From assembly GCF_900074915.1 (NCBI RefSeq), contig NZ_LT222319.1, positions 1 through 64,000 on the forward strand: DNA of 64,000 nucleotides, read 5' to 3'. Shown here in pieces: positions 12,435-23,087 of this stretch. Below the pieces are notes generated by a model. It searched no databases. It saw nothing but the letters and a program-made list of their open reading frames with translations, and was not told where the DNA came from. Position numbers and translations under genes: made by a program. Every line of letters begins with the position of its first letter. Position 1 is the first letter of the stretch. Source of the DNA: Pseudomonas cerasi (GTDB taxonomy: Bacteria; Pseudomonadota; Gammaproteobacteria; Pseudomonadales; Pseudomonadaceae).

Positions 12435-13481
12435 ATGGACGCTCCGCTTTATCCCTTCAAACCGATCTACAGCCTAAAGGCGCTGTCATTGACCCTTGGC
12501 GAACCCGCCGAACTCCTCGAAAGCTTGGCCAGGCGCAGCTCCAACTTGTACCGTCATGTGCCGCAAACCAAGAAAGACGGCACTCCCCGTGATACCTATG
12601 ATGCCTACGAGCCGTTGAAAGCCATTCAGCGCAAGATCGTTGATCGACTGCTGGCTCGCGTTCGCTTTCCAGGCTATCTCCATGGCGGGATCAAGGATCC
12701 GGTTAAACGCCGCAGTATTTACTCCAATGCACACATCCACGGTCGTGCCCAGTGCGTGGTGCTTCAGGACATTAAAGACTTTTTCCCTTCCATCAAGACG
12801 CAGCATGTTCAGCAATTGTTCGTGGGCTTGTTCGGGTTTTCCGAGGCGGTGGCAGGCATCTTGGCGCTGCTGACAACCCGTCATGGCGTCGTGCCGCAAG
12901 GTGCCAGCAGCAGTGGCTATATAGCCAACCTGGTGTTCTGGGATATCGAACCGGCATTGGTCGCCAAGTTGAATGCGCAGGGATTCAATTATTCTAGGTT
13001 CGCGGATGACATCACCATCACCTCCATTAAGCCCATCGATTCATCAGCGCTAACAAGCATCGTCTCGGCGGTCACCCACATGCTGGCGCAGAAGGGCTGC
13101 TACCAGAAGCGTTCAAAGTTGCATATTCGCAAGCGCGGACAAACGGTGCTCTCCAAAAATGGATTCGAGTCTTTGACCGTTACCGGGCTGACGATCTTTA
13201 ACGCAATCCCAGGCATACCCAAGGCCGAGCGTAAGGCGATTCGGGCGGTAGTAAAACAGTTGGAGGATCAGGCGACGCAGGGTACGGCGTGGACAGAGCT
13301 GGAGCCTTTGGTTCGCCGTGCGATGGGCCGTGTAGGACGCTTGATTGCCTGTTCGCATCCCGATGGTGAACGCCTTAAACAACGACTGCATACACTCAAA
13401 GTCCGCAGCCAGGTTGCGCTTTTGGATCGCTACGCTGCGGCACTGCAAGACCTGGCGGTTACAGGTCAGTTACCCGGTTAA
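12435..13481 (+). CDS. Retron-type reverse transcriptase
   Basis: The enzyme is predicted to copy part of its template RNA into msDNA. With ATG 12435, preceded by GGGGACAGG, it has 348 residues; a GTG at 12402 is in frame but lies inside a hairpin. Visible motifs are the retron signature NAxxH (NAHIH at 98-102), the first catalytic aspartate region LQDIKDFFPSI at 110-120, VPQGASSSG at 153-161, the catalytic FADD at 189-192 (YADD in most relatives), and VTG at 249-251, which retrons use to recognise their RNA. NAxxH plus VTG argues for a retron rather than a group II intron or DGR enzyme. Leader and small ORF lie upstream; the retron type was not assigned. Confidence 0.85.
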   Translation: MDAPLYPFKPIYSLKALSLTLGEPAELLESLARRSSNLYRHVPQTKKDGTPRDTYDAYEPLKAIQRKIVDRLLARVRFPGYLHGGIKDPVKRRSIYSNAHIHGRAQCVVLQDIKDFFPSIKTQHVQQLFVGLFGFSEAVAGILALLTTRHGVVPQGASSSGYIANLVFWDIEPALVAKLNAQGFNYSRFADDITITSIKPIDSSALTSIVSAVTHMLAQKGCYQKRSKLHIRKRGQTVLSKNGFESLTVTGLTIFNAIPGIPKAERKAIRAVVKQLEDQATQGTAWTELEPLVRRAMGRVGRLIACSHPDGERLKQRLHTLKVRSQVALLDRYAAALQDLAVTGQLPG

Positions 13482-13492
13482 TGCGACTTTCC

Positions 13493-13723
13493 TTAGAGTT
13501 CGACCGTCAGCATCTTGCTGCCCACGCCTGCGCAGAACCGCCCAACGGCGGTCAGTGAGCGCCAGTAGCGCACCGGTTCACGCCGTGACCGCACCGGCAG
13601 CCACTTGGCGCCGAGGCGCAGTTCCAGGCGCCAGGCCTCGCCCTCGCGTAGCACGCGAAACTCCCGCGCCGCCCCAGTCTCGACCAGGGCCGCCAGGGTT
13701 TCCTGCGCAATGGCTTTCTTCAT
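13493..13723 (-). CDS. Small conserved protein, possibly ParC-like partition-associated
   Basis: The 76 residues (MKKAIAQETLAALVETGAAR and onward, ending RFCAGVGSKMLTVEL) form a basic, soluble small protein. It resembles short proteins of Pseudomonas plasmids and integrative elements that are sometimes annotated ParC-like or partition-associated; this is memory, not a search. It converges with the reverse transcriptase, the two stop codons being 11 bp apart. Its presence suggests the island once held plasmid or ICE material. No partition ATPase is nearby. Confidence 0.55.
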   Translation of the reverse strand: MKKAIAQETLAALVETGAAREFRVLREGEAWRLELRLGAKWLPVRSRREPVRYWRSLTAVGRFCAGVGSKMLTVEL

Positions 13724-13827
13724 CAGCCGCCCCTTCGTTCCACTGCTACGCCATGCCCCACCCTGCTGCTATAGCGTATGACCGAGATCCGGTCTCCGGA
13801 GTGGTAGCGGCTGTCGACCGTGTCCGC

Positions 13828-13841
13828 CCCCCACGTGGGGG
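13828..13841. repeat. Perfect palindrome CCCCCACGTGGGGG
   Basis: This 14-bp perfect palindrome lies in the 166-bp gap between two minus-strand genes, about 105 bp upstream of the start of the 76-residue gene. It may be an operator or a hairpin. It differs from parS at the flanks, so it is not counted as a ParB site. Confidence 0.6.
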
Positions 13842-13889
13842 CTGATTGACCATAACGTCCAATTATGTGCAGCGCGAATCGTAGAGAGC

Positions 13890-14687
13890 TTAGGAATGGC
13901 CCTGTCGTTCCTGAGCCTTACAAAAGGCTAACGCCATGGCCGTGGTCGCTGGCGCGCGTTCAGTCGATTTCTTCGGTTCACGCTGGACGTTGGGCCGTCG
14001 TGGATTGGACGGCTTATTCAACGATGCCGTTCGCTTATCTGTGGGTGTGGGTTTCGCCGACCCAACCGATGTACTTCGGCCTTCTCTCGCTTGGGCAAGC
14101 AGAGCGTACACGTCGAGGGTGATCGGAGACCCCTGCGTGAGAAGGATCGACAGCTGAAAGTGGCCGTCGCCTAGGGTTTTAATCTGCGCTAGGTTGTGCT
14201 CGGACAGCGCCTGATGGTGTTGATGGTGTGTCACGAGCCGCCTTAGATAGAGGAACAGGTGCTGCCCCTGACGGACTCCGGTCAGCTTAAGGTAGTCTTT
14301 GTCGATGCCCACGACCGCTTCGATAATGAACGGTTGCCATCCGGCACGCTGCCATGCGTAAACGGTTGACTGACCTGTCATCCTCGATGAGTGAGGAGCT
14401 TTCGCTGGAGGGGTGATAGTGTCGGTGCAGGGGTGTTTTGGCCAAGGAGGGCCCAACTCGTCGAAGAAAACTCGGCCACCACTGGGCGATTGATAAAAGA
14501 ACACTGCAGTCCCGCACACCGGGCAGCCGGCGTTGGGATTGACGTAACTGTGATAGGTATTGGTAAGCGAAATTAACCAGGCGCCGTGAGTCGCTGGCGC
14601 GCTATAGGCATTAGTGGATCGTCCTGGGTGTCCATCACCGCCCCAGCCGCAGCTGCAGTTTTTGGGGTGATTCCATGCATTACACAT
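13890..14687 (-). CDS. Cysteine-rich (zinc-ribbon-like) protein of unknown function
   Basis: The start at 14687 is preceded by AAGGAG at good spacing and gives 265 residues; an upstream extension lacks a ribosome site. The N-terminus CNAWNHPKNCSCGWGGDGH (2-20) and a CPVCG motif followed by FFDELGPPWPKHPC look like paired Cys/His metal sites. The middle (about 85-200) is a mixed alpha/beta region of unknown kind, and the last 60 residues are Pro/Lys/Arg-rich and probably disordered. I recall similar N-termini in uncharacterised accessory-region proteins. Function is unknown. It lies between the retron and the IS21 element in the defence block. Confidence 0.75.
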   Translation of the reverse strand: MCNAWNHPKNCSCGWGGDGHPGRSTNAYSAPATHGAWLISLTNTYHSYVNPNAGCPVCGTAVFFYQSPSGGRVFFDELGPPWPKHPCTDTITPPAKAPHSSRMTGQSTVYAWQRAGWQPFIIEAVVGIDKDYLKLTGVRQGQHLFLYLRRLVTHHQHHQALSEHNLAQIKTLGDGHFQLSILLTQGSPITLDVYALLAQAREGRSTSVGSAKPTPTDKRTASLNKPSNPRRPNVQREPKKSTERAPATTAMALAFCKAQERQGHS

Positions 14688-14997
14688 GAGTACTCCTTGT
14701 GATTGCCGGCGATTTTCTGATCTCTCAGTCTTTGGCTGTTCTATGTCCTGACGTGACCAGCTCGTTGGGGGGCCCACACACGCTGTAATGCTGATGGCGT
14801 ATTGATATCTCAGGGTGACCCCAGTACGATCGCTTAGAAATCGATACGAAAGAAATCAATCGCAAAGGAACGCTTGGAAATGGCTAAAAGTGCTCACGTT
14901 ATTGCCACCGATATCGACGGTTTTATGAAAAAGAAAACGTTGAATGTATGGACATTACCTTGGGCCCAGCTTTACGAGGTTGCTTCCCGTGAGCGTA

Positions 14998-15003
14998 TCA
15001 AGG
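14998..15003. repeat. Target-site duplication, left copy (TCAAGG)
   Basis: TCAAGG abuts the left end TGTCAACG of the IS21-family element and is repeated at 16966-16971 after the right end. Six bp is within the IS21 range. Confidence 0.85.
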
Positions 15004-15051
15004 TGTCAACGCCAACTAAAAAGTGACCCCCTTCCGTGCTAAATCGCCAAC

Positions 15052-16880
<1,829 letters not shown>

Positions 16881-16965
16881 ATTGGCAGCTCAAAGCCGCC
16901 AGTTTTACCCAGGGGGGTCAATTCTAGGTTGGCGTTAGGGGGTCATTTTTACAGTGGCGGTGACA

Positions 16966-16971
16966 TCAAGG
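16966..16971. repeat. Target-site duplication, right copy (TCAAGG)
   Basis: Identical to 14998-15003 and directly adjacent to the right end (GGTGACA) of the element. Confidence 0.85.
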
Positions 16972-17155
16972 AGGCATTTCAGGACGATCTGAGGGCAGCA
17001 TTGAAGGGCCATGCGCTCGAAATCACCTATGGCACAAATGCTGTCGTCATCCACCGTGACTCAAATTTCGGCCCACAGAGCTGGGGTTGAGTACAAAGTC
17101 CGTCCTCCGATGCAAGGCATAAGCTTCTCCCCAGCTGCCTATGCGGATCATACCG

Positions 17156-19648
17156 TTACACCAGAACGACATTTTCTGGAGTGATCTTGGCAGCGATTAC
17201 ACTGTAAATGTCCGTATCAACCTCAGGGACTTTGATCGAAATAATTAGCGCATATCGTGCCGGGCTGTCATATCGCTCCAAAGCCCCCCTAGTCTTCCAC
17301 CATCCTAATGATGGGTACACGGCAAGATAGCCACGGCTTGCTAGCTCAGCTGCAGTGCCTTTCCAAGTGTCCTGATGAAGCGAGCCACGATGGCGTTTCT
17401 GTTTACCTAGAGTCCACGCCGGGTCGTTGTCATGGTTCGGCACTCCATTTTCATCGTCGAGCGCAGCGGCATTTACCCTGGCTCTGAACCGAGGGACATC
17501 CTCCGTTGGGCGTTTTACGTCGAAGCGAAGACCGTGGGATTCATATCGATAGCGAGATCTTCCGCGGGCGGATGGATTAGGTTCGATGAAGTAGGACAAC
17601 GTGACGGTCATCTCAACGTCGGTTGCCCCCAATGCTTCAAGTTCGTCCTTAGGCCAGGGTAGCTTGTGCAGGTGCATTTCTCGTGGAGAGGGATCTTTCC
17701 CTCTCAACTTCTTAAAGGGTTGGAGGGTGTCCTCGACAATCAGCGTCAGCGAGTTAGATGCGCTCCATTGGGCACGCTCCAGGCTGGGCACGCCAAAGCC
17801 ACAATGCCTAACCAGACGTTCGTAATCCTGTTTTGTTGGGTTACGATTTTGCGGAAGAAACATCTGCTTCATCGCATCAGTCCATTCAGCAGAATGAACG
17901 ATCAAAGCCCGAATGCTTTCAGGCCAGCGCCCTGGGTATGCGGCCATTAACTGAGCCGCCATCCGGGAACAAAGCGACGTCGCAGCGCTGGTGGCAGTGG
18001 CTAAGGTGAGATGGCGGTCGACTGGGTGGTTATGGGTGGTCAGCAGTGATAGCTCCCCTGCTGTAGCAGGGCCCAACAACTCATCATGGATCAGATTACC
18101 TCCCTCGAAGAGCACGTCGGGTTTCAGGGGATAATGGTTAATCCAATTCTGCGACGTCGTGCTGAAGGGGCTGAGGCCGCCCTTTGCGGCAACAGCTCTC
18201 AGGCCTGGTGGGAGCTCTACCAGATCTGTAAATGCCCCCACAGTTAATGAGTTCCAAGCCTGTGCAGGGTCACAAATGCCCATCAACGTATTGCTGCTTG
18301 GGTAATCCATCCATTCGCTGGATTCTCGAATGTTACCTGCCGATACAACGAATAGTCGTGGGCTTGCACCCTGTGCATCTGCGTCGAAGGCAAGCCGATC
18401 GAGAGCCGATGACCAGGATGACGGGCGGCCCCGATCTCGACCGTCCACGGTAGTGACTGCCATGCTGAACAATCGTGTTCTTAGGGGCGCAGTTATCTCA
18501 GCCCTGGATACAGCTTCGACTGTATTGAACCCGAAATTCTTCTCATCTCCAGCATTTGCTCCGTCGCTTGGTAGCAGCTTCACAGACTCAAGGCGATGTT
18601 CAATGATCAGAGGTTCCGCTGATCTTAATGTATGGGTTAAATCGCCATAAAGGGCTAGTCCAGCCATGCTGGTGCCATGGCCATGGCGATCATCAACACC
18701 CCAATCCGGCTCGATAGTGTGAAGGTCTGGTTCCACAAGTGCTGGAGTTAAAAGTGGGTGGCCGTGGTTCACACCCGTATCAAGAATGCAGATGTGCGGA
18801 GTATGCTCTGAGGCGGTGAAGGTTGTTCTGCCTAGAAGTTCAGCAGCCCATTCGTGCTGCTCTGCAGGTGTAAACGAATCAAAAAAATCTGCCGTTTCCT
18901 TTGCCCTGCGTAGTTCAGCGATGCTGTTAAGAGTCAGAACTGACTGCTGTAGCTGTGCTTTGCTGCATTGGATTGTCAGCACTGTTCGTTCTGGGAAATT
19001 AAGCCTTCCCTCCAGTACTCGAATACCAAGTAGCTGAGCGGCCTGCATGAAGCCTGCAGCTACCAGGTCGCGATTATCCCTGACGGGTAACCAAGCCTCC
19101 CACCATATAATCTCGTTTTCGTCTGTAGGAAAAAATGCTGGAGCATCCGTCCACAGCGCCTCTAGTTGAGCCACATGGATGGATTGAATCGTGTTGACTA
19201 GGGCTTTATGGTCAAGGCTTCGACCTGTAGAACCTTTACGATCATCAAGGTACTCGATGATGACCCGTTCAAAATAATCGAGCTTGCCATCCGGGACGAA
19301 AACGGTCGCAAAGCCTTTTCCTCCTTCTTCTTTATAATTGAGAAGCTCGATCCCATTGGGTTTATTTGCCAAACTTTCAAAAGCGAGCTTGATATCGTCG
19401 AAGCTTTCAAACTGAACTCGGAGGCCCACGCCGTTTTGGATTCCAAGTGCCGCTTGTTCTTCTTTTGCCTGCTCCGCAACAGGCCGAAGCTGCTGGAGCT
19501 GTTCTCGCAAAGCATTGCCGTGCATGGCACGATCACGTGCAGGAAGCGGTGGAGGCCTTACCGGAACCCTATGGGAGGTGAAGGGCTCTGCGGATGATGT
19601 ATTCTGGGGAAATAGATGCGGGAGGTTTTCTCTGCGTTGATCCGTCAT
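17156..19648 (-). CDS. ietS: Subtilisin-like serine protease of an IetAS pair
   Basis: This is a predicted intracellular S8-family protease acting with the upstream AAA+ ATPase. The 830 residues show no signal peptide. The catalytic triad is legible: Asp290 in HICILDTGV, His324 in HGHGTSMAG and Ser554 in ATATSAATS, with oxyanion Asn440-region VVSAGN. A long N-terminal region (1-280) and a beta-rich C-terminal half flank the protease. It follows ietA by 19 bp on the same strand. An ATPase plus subtilase pair named IetAS was described as a plasmid incompatibility module and later listed among anti-phage systems (recalled). The pairing and order support that call. Confidence 0.8.
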   Translation of the reverse strand: MTDQRRENLPHLFPQNTSSAEPFTSHRVPVRPPPLPARDRAMHGNALREQLQQLRPVAEQAKEEQAALGIQNGVGLRVQFESFDDIKLAFESLANKPNGIELLNYKEEGGKGFATVFVPDGKLDYFERVIIEYLDDRKGSTGRSLDHKALVNTIQSIHVAQLEALWTDAPAFFPTDENEIIWWEAWLPVRDNRDLVAAGFMQAAQLLGIRVLEGRLNFPERTVLTIQCSKAQLQQSVLTLNSIAELRRAKETADFFDSFTPAEQHEWAAELLGRTTFTASEHTPHICILDTGVNHGHPLLTPALVEPDLHTIEPDWGVDDRHGHGTSMAGLALYGDLTHTLRSAEPLIIEHRLESVKLLPSDGANAGDEKNFGFNTVEAVSRAEITAPLRTRLFSMAVTTVDGRDRGRPSSWSSALDRLAFDADAQGASPRLFVVSAGNIRESSEWMDYPSSNTLMGICDPAQAWNSLTVGAFTDLVELPPGLRAVAAKGGLSPFSTTSQNWINHYPLKPDVLFEGGNLIHDELLGPATAGELSLLTTHNHPVDRHLTLATATSAATSLCSRMAAQLMAAYPGRWPESIRALIVHSAEWTDAMKQMFLPQNRNPTKQDYERLVRHCGFGVPSLERAQWSASNSLTLIVEDTLQPFKKLRGKDPSPREMHLHKLPWPKDELEALGATDVEMTVTLSYFIEPNPSARGRSRYRYESHGLRFDVKRPTEDVPRFRARVNAAALDDENGVPNHDNDPAWTLGKQKRHRGSLHQDTWKGTAAELASRGYLAVYPSLGWWKTRGALERYDSPARYALIISIKVPEVDTDIYSVIAAKITPENVVLV

Positions 19649-19667
19649 CGCGATACTGCTCTTCGAA

Positions 19668-20663
19668 TTATGTATCGATTAGTATTTTCTTACTGATCAG
19701 CTTCCGTTCTTCCAACATATTTAAGACATCAGAATCCGTGATCGATGCACGGTCATGAATAATTGCATCTTTGAGGGTATCGTCTGCCGCCCGTGCCACG
19801 TCGGCATAGCTCAGACCGCTGGCTTTATCTGCGAGCTTTGACCAAGCCAACCGTTTCGGTTTGAAGGCGGATAAACGATTCTTCAGCACTGCGATGATTT
19901 GCTCTGCTTCGGGAAGTCCGTACTGGATCATGTCGTCAAACCGACGGAACAAGGCGTAGTCCAAAATCTCGGGGTGGTTTGTAGCCGCGATTACCAGACT
20001 GTGGGACTGATCCTGCTCCAGCATTTGCAAAAAACTATTCAAAACGCGCCGTATCTCGCCGACATCATTTGCCTGGCCACGTTGCGAGCCTATGGCATCG
20101 AACTCGTCAAAAAAATAGACACCGCGTACTTCCGTTATGGCATCAAAGACCTGACGCAGTTTGGCGGCGGTCTCCCCCATGAATTTGGTGATCAAGGCAT
20201 CAAGTCGCACAACAAACAGCGGAACTCCCAACTCACCTGCCAATGCAGAGGCGGTCAGTGTTTTGCCAGTGCCTGGTGGCCCGACCAATAACAGTTTCCG
20301 GCGAGGTGAAAGCCCGTGTGCACGGATCTTCGTATGGTTCTGCTGTTCTTTGATGATCCGATGCAAACGCATAGCAACCTGGTCGTCCAGGATCATGTCG
20401 GAAAGCCGAGCTTGTGGATAAGAGGCTTGGAGAAGTCCGACCAACTCACCACGAGGTTGGCTGATAGGGATCGTTTTGTTTGGTAGTTTTGAAGAGGGCC
20501 GAGCTTTCGCTGCATCGATCAGAGCTTTTAGCTCTTCTGCCAGTTTTCCGTGGCCGAGCTTTGCCTCGTGCGCTGCAACCTGCATCGCTACGGAGAAAAA
20601 GTGGCTGTCATCACCAGCAATGTGGGATTTCAGCAGTGCTTTGAGCTGATCGGCGCTTGCCAT
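19668..20663 (-). CDS. ietA: AAA+ ATPase of an IetAS pair
   Basis: The 331-residue ATPase has an N-terminal helical region, Walker A GPPGTGKT at 128-135, Walker B VYFFDEFDAIG near 182-192, a sensor ATNHPE and an arginine-finger region ALFRRFDD. The AAA domain resembles the SpoVK/FtsH class. It is the first gene of a two-gene unit with the subtilase; family knowledge suggests that ATPase and protease control each other, one partner holding the other inactive until a trigger. The trigger is unknown. The start ATG at 20663 is the only good one. Confidence 0.82.
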   Translation of the reverse strand: MASADQLKALLKSHIAGDDSHFFSVAMQVAAHEAKLGHGKLAEELKALIDAAKARPSSKLPNKTIPISQPRGELVGLLQASYPQARLSDMILDDQVAMRLHRIIKEQQNHTKIRAHGLSPRRKLLLVGPPGTGKTLTASALAGELGVPLFVVRLDALITKFMGETAAKLRQVFDAITEVRGVYFFDEFDAIGSQRGQANDVGEIRRVLNSFLQMLEQDQSHSLVIAATNHPEILDYALFRRFDDMIQYGLPEAEQIIAVLKNRLSAFKPKRLAWSKLADKASGLSYADVARAADDTLKDAIIHDRASITDSDVLNMLEERKLISKKILIDT

Positions 20664-20802
20664 AGGTTGACCTCATGCTAGCTGTGCATTATAGGCCTGA
20701 ATAGGTTTGCCTTGCAGAAAAGTAGCTTCGGCACAGCAAAAGGTTGGCTTTCTCGAAGGTGTTGATTTTCTGGCGTTCGATGTTCTGGAAGGAGTATGCG
20801 GT

Positions 20803-21432
20803 ATGAGCCATGTCCAAGCGGCCATCTTTGATGCGTTCGGTACCATCATACGGATTGAGAACGCGCGCCATCCATTTCGCCAGCTTCTAAAACTGGGTAT
20901 CGCCCAAGGGCGGCGACCTAAGCCGGATGATGCGTCAATGCTAATGCGCCATCCTTGGGGTCTTGCACAGGCCGCTGACCATTTCGGTATTGATGTAACA
21001 CCGGCAGAGCTTGCGCGAATCCAAGCCGAACTTGATGCCGAGGTCGCTAGCATCCAACCCTTCGCCGACGCCCTCGCCTGCATTGAGGCACTGCAAGCGC
21101 GTGGTCTGAAAGTGGCGGTCTGTTCAAATTTGGCCCGGCCCTATGGCGCGGCTGTTAAGCGCATCTTTCCTGGCTTGGAGAGCTACGGCTTCAGCTATGA
21201 GATAGGGACGCTCAAGCCAGATCGGCGGATCTACGAGGCAGTGCTGACTGAGTTGGCTGTAGACGCCTGCAAGGTGTGGATGATCGGGGATTCCCAGCGT
21301 TGTGATCGAGACGGGCCAATAGCCCTTGGAATCAAAGGGCATTATCTAAAACGGACTGGAGCAGGATCGCCATCTGACTTTCGCGATTTGATGGCTTTCA
21401 AGCACTCCGTGTTTGAAAGCCGATCGCCTTGA
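20803..21432 (+). CDS. HAD-superfamily hydrolase
   Basis: A predicted haloacid dehalogenase-like phosphatase or dehalogenase. The start at 20803 is preceded by GGAAGGAG at 8 nt and gives 209 residues. The nucleophile motif reads FDAFGT (residues 8-13), with Phe where phosphatases normally carry the second Asp, as in the DAYGT motif of 2-haloacid dehalogenases. Motif II CSNLA, the lysine in LKPD, and the acidic GDSQRCDRDGP are present. The substrate is unknown. It is transcribed away from ietA, with a 139-bp gap between the two starts, and may be cargo of the island rather than part of IetAS. Confidence 0.75.
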   Translation: MSHVQAAIFDAFGTIIRIENARHPFRQLLKLGIAQGRRPKPDDASMLMRHPWGLAQAADHFGIDVTPAELARIQAELDAEVASIQPFADALACIEALQARGLKVAVCSNLARPYGAAVKRIFPGLESYGFSYEIGTLKPDRRIYEAVLTELAVDACKVWMIGDSQRCDRDGPIALGIKGHYLKRTGAGSPSDFRDLMAFKHSVFESRSP

Positions 21433-21485
21433 TCTCCCAGTTACATCTACAGTGTGCAGCACCGGCAACGCTTAGCCGGTACAGG

Positions 21486-22122
21486 TCAGAGACCTAGGTC
21501 AATAGCAGCTAACCGGTCAATTTGATGCGACGTCGCATCGCCTTGCCCGGCAATTGCCAGTAAGCGCTCTCGAAGTACGTCCGAGTACGGGCGATGCTTC
21601 GTCGGTGCAGATATAGGCTGGATGTTCCGTAAAGGTATTGTGATGCAGGCTTTGCTGCCATCCATAGCTTCCCCAGTGGCGATCAGATCATTTGGCCGAA
21701 GCGCACCTTCGCCCTTTGTCATGCTGCCTATCAGGTTGGAGAAGTATTCCTCAAAAAGCACCTCAAGCTTCCCTGATTCGGTCAGATAGGCCAAGAGTAA
21801 CCATGGATCGTCACTAGTAGGCGAGCCACCCCACCAGATGCTTAGCTCTGCGAGGTGCTGAAGCACGGCACTGTCTTTTTCAAAGACATACCAGATCGCT
21901 GGGGCTGTGTGCCTGCGAGCTATTGCATGCTCATACAGCTCCCTAGCAACGCCGGCAGGATCCCGCCAGCCGCTCCCCTGTTTACAAAGGACGAGGGCGC
22001 TCGGTTGACCGTTTTCTGTGTTGATGAGATATCCAGGACAGGAGCCGAGGCATGGTTTGAGTCTGAACGCTGTACCCCGATACGAATCGAAATGCACCAA
22101 ATCTGACGATGCTATCCAGACA
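21486..22122 (-). pseudogene. 5'-truncated gene of unknown function cut by the second IS21 element
   Basis: The genomic part encodes about 211 residues, from WIASSDLVHFDSYRGTAFRL to the C-terminus AIDLGL. The open frame continues 80 bp into the end of the adjacent IS, giving 27 element-derived residues that are not native. No sequence that could be the missing start is visible on the other side of the element. Recognisable stretches are Trp-rich (AELSIWWGGSPTSDDPWLLL), but I cannot name a family. Probably a dead fragment, or a chimeric small protein if the IS supplies a start. Confidence 0.6.
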
Positions 22123-22283
22123 TGTTGGCGCTGATTGAAAACTGACCCACCCTGCCGATTGAAAATTGACCCAGGACGGATTGCTGATTTTTGCCCCAGC
22201 AATTGTGGATAAGCTTAGCAGCAGTGTTCCGATTGAAGACGCATCAAGCCCCACCGCATGCAGCAGGGCATTTATGGTGCGGA

Positions 22284-23087
22284 TCAAAATGGCTCATCGT
22301 CCTCGATATCATTTCCGTCCTTTCGCTTTCGTTCGCGTGTTTTGATCTTTGTCTGGGCAGCCAATGTGCTGTGTTGTAGGCGGTAGGACTCGTTGCCCGT
22401 TTCGACGATGTGGCAGTGGTGTGTCAGCCGATCCAGCAACGCGGTGGTCATCTTGGCGTCGCCAAACACACTCGACCATTCCGAGAAGCTCAGGTTGGTG
22501 GTGATGACCACGCTGGTGTGTTCGTACAGTTTGGACAGCAGGTGAAATAACAGGGCGCCACCGCTTTGGCTGAAGGGCAAATATCCGAGTTCATCCAGTA
22601 TCACCAGGTCTGTGCGCAGCAGTGCCTGGGCGATTCGCCCTGCCTTGCCATCGTACTTCTCACGCTCCAGCAGATTCACCAGATCCACCGTGGAAAAGAA
22701 GCGCACGCGTTTGTTGTAGGCCGTGATTCCGGATACAGCCAAGGCACTGGCCAGGTGTGTTTTCCCGGTGCCAGGGCCGCCGATGAACACGACATTCTGC
22801 GCGGTTTCAGTGAACGCCAAGCTGGATAGATCGCTGACCAGCCGGGCATCAGCGCTGGAAGCGCTGAAGTCAAAGCCAGCTAAGTCACGGTGCATGGGGA
22901 GTTTTGCCATGTTCATCTGATGATTCACCGAGCGCACCGCGCGATCCGCATGTTCCTGCTGAAGCAGATGTTCCAGCAGCCATTTCGATGAAGCCGTCGA
23001 CGCTGTTCCTTGAGAGACCAGTTCTTCCCAAGCACTGGCCATGCCGTGCAGGCGCAGTTCTTTGAGTTCAGTCATTAGGTCACGCAT
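22284..23087 (-). CDS. istB: IS21-family helper ATPase IstB
   Basis: The start at 23087 has GAGGAG just upstream and gives 267 residues; a longer upstream frame lacks a ribosome site. Walker [10 protein letters not shown] and Walker [18 protein letters not shown] are intact. The start overlaps the end of istA by 8 bp. This protein is clearly distinct from the first IstB in the window, so the two elements are not recent copies of each other. Confidence 0.94.
   Translation of the reverse strand: MRDLMTELKELRLHGMASAWEELVSQGTASTASSKWLLEHLLQQEHADRAVRSVNHQMNMAKLPMHRDLAGFDFSASSADARLVSDLSSLAFTETAQNVVFIGGPGTGKTHLASALAVSGITAYNKRVRFFSTVDLVNLLEREKYDGKAGRIAQALLRTDLVILDELGYLPFSQSGGALLFHLLSKLYEHTSVVITTNLSFSEWSSVFGDAKMTTALLDRLTHHCHIVETGNESYRLQHSTLAAQTKIKTRERKRKDGNDIEDDEPF

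Noticed and set aside
13828..13841. parS-like site CCCCCACGTGGGGG
   Set aside because: It shares only the central CACGTG with parS; the TGTT/AACA arms are missing.
13345..13845. 166-residue frame spanning the end of the reverse transcriptase and the next gap
   Set aside because: It overlaps the RT and the opposite-strand 76-residue gene, has Arg/Pro-rich composition and no ribosome site.
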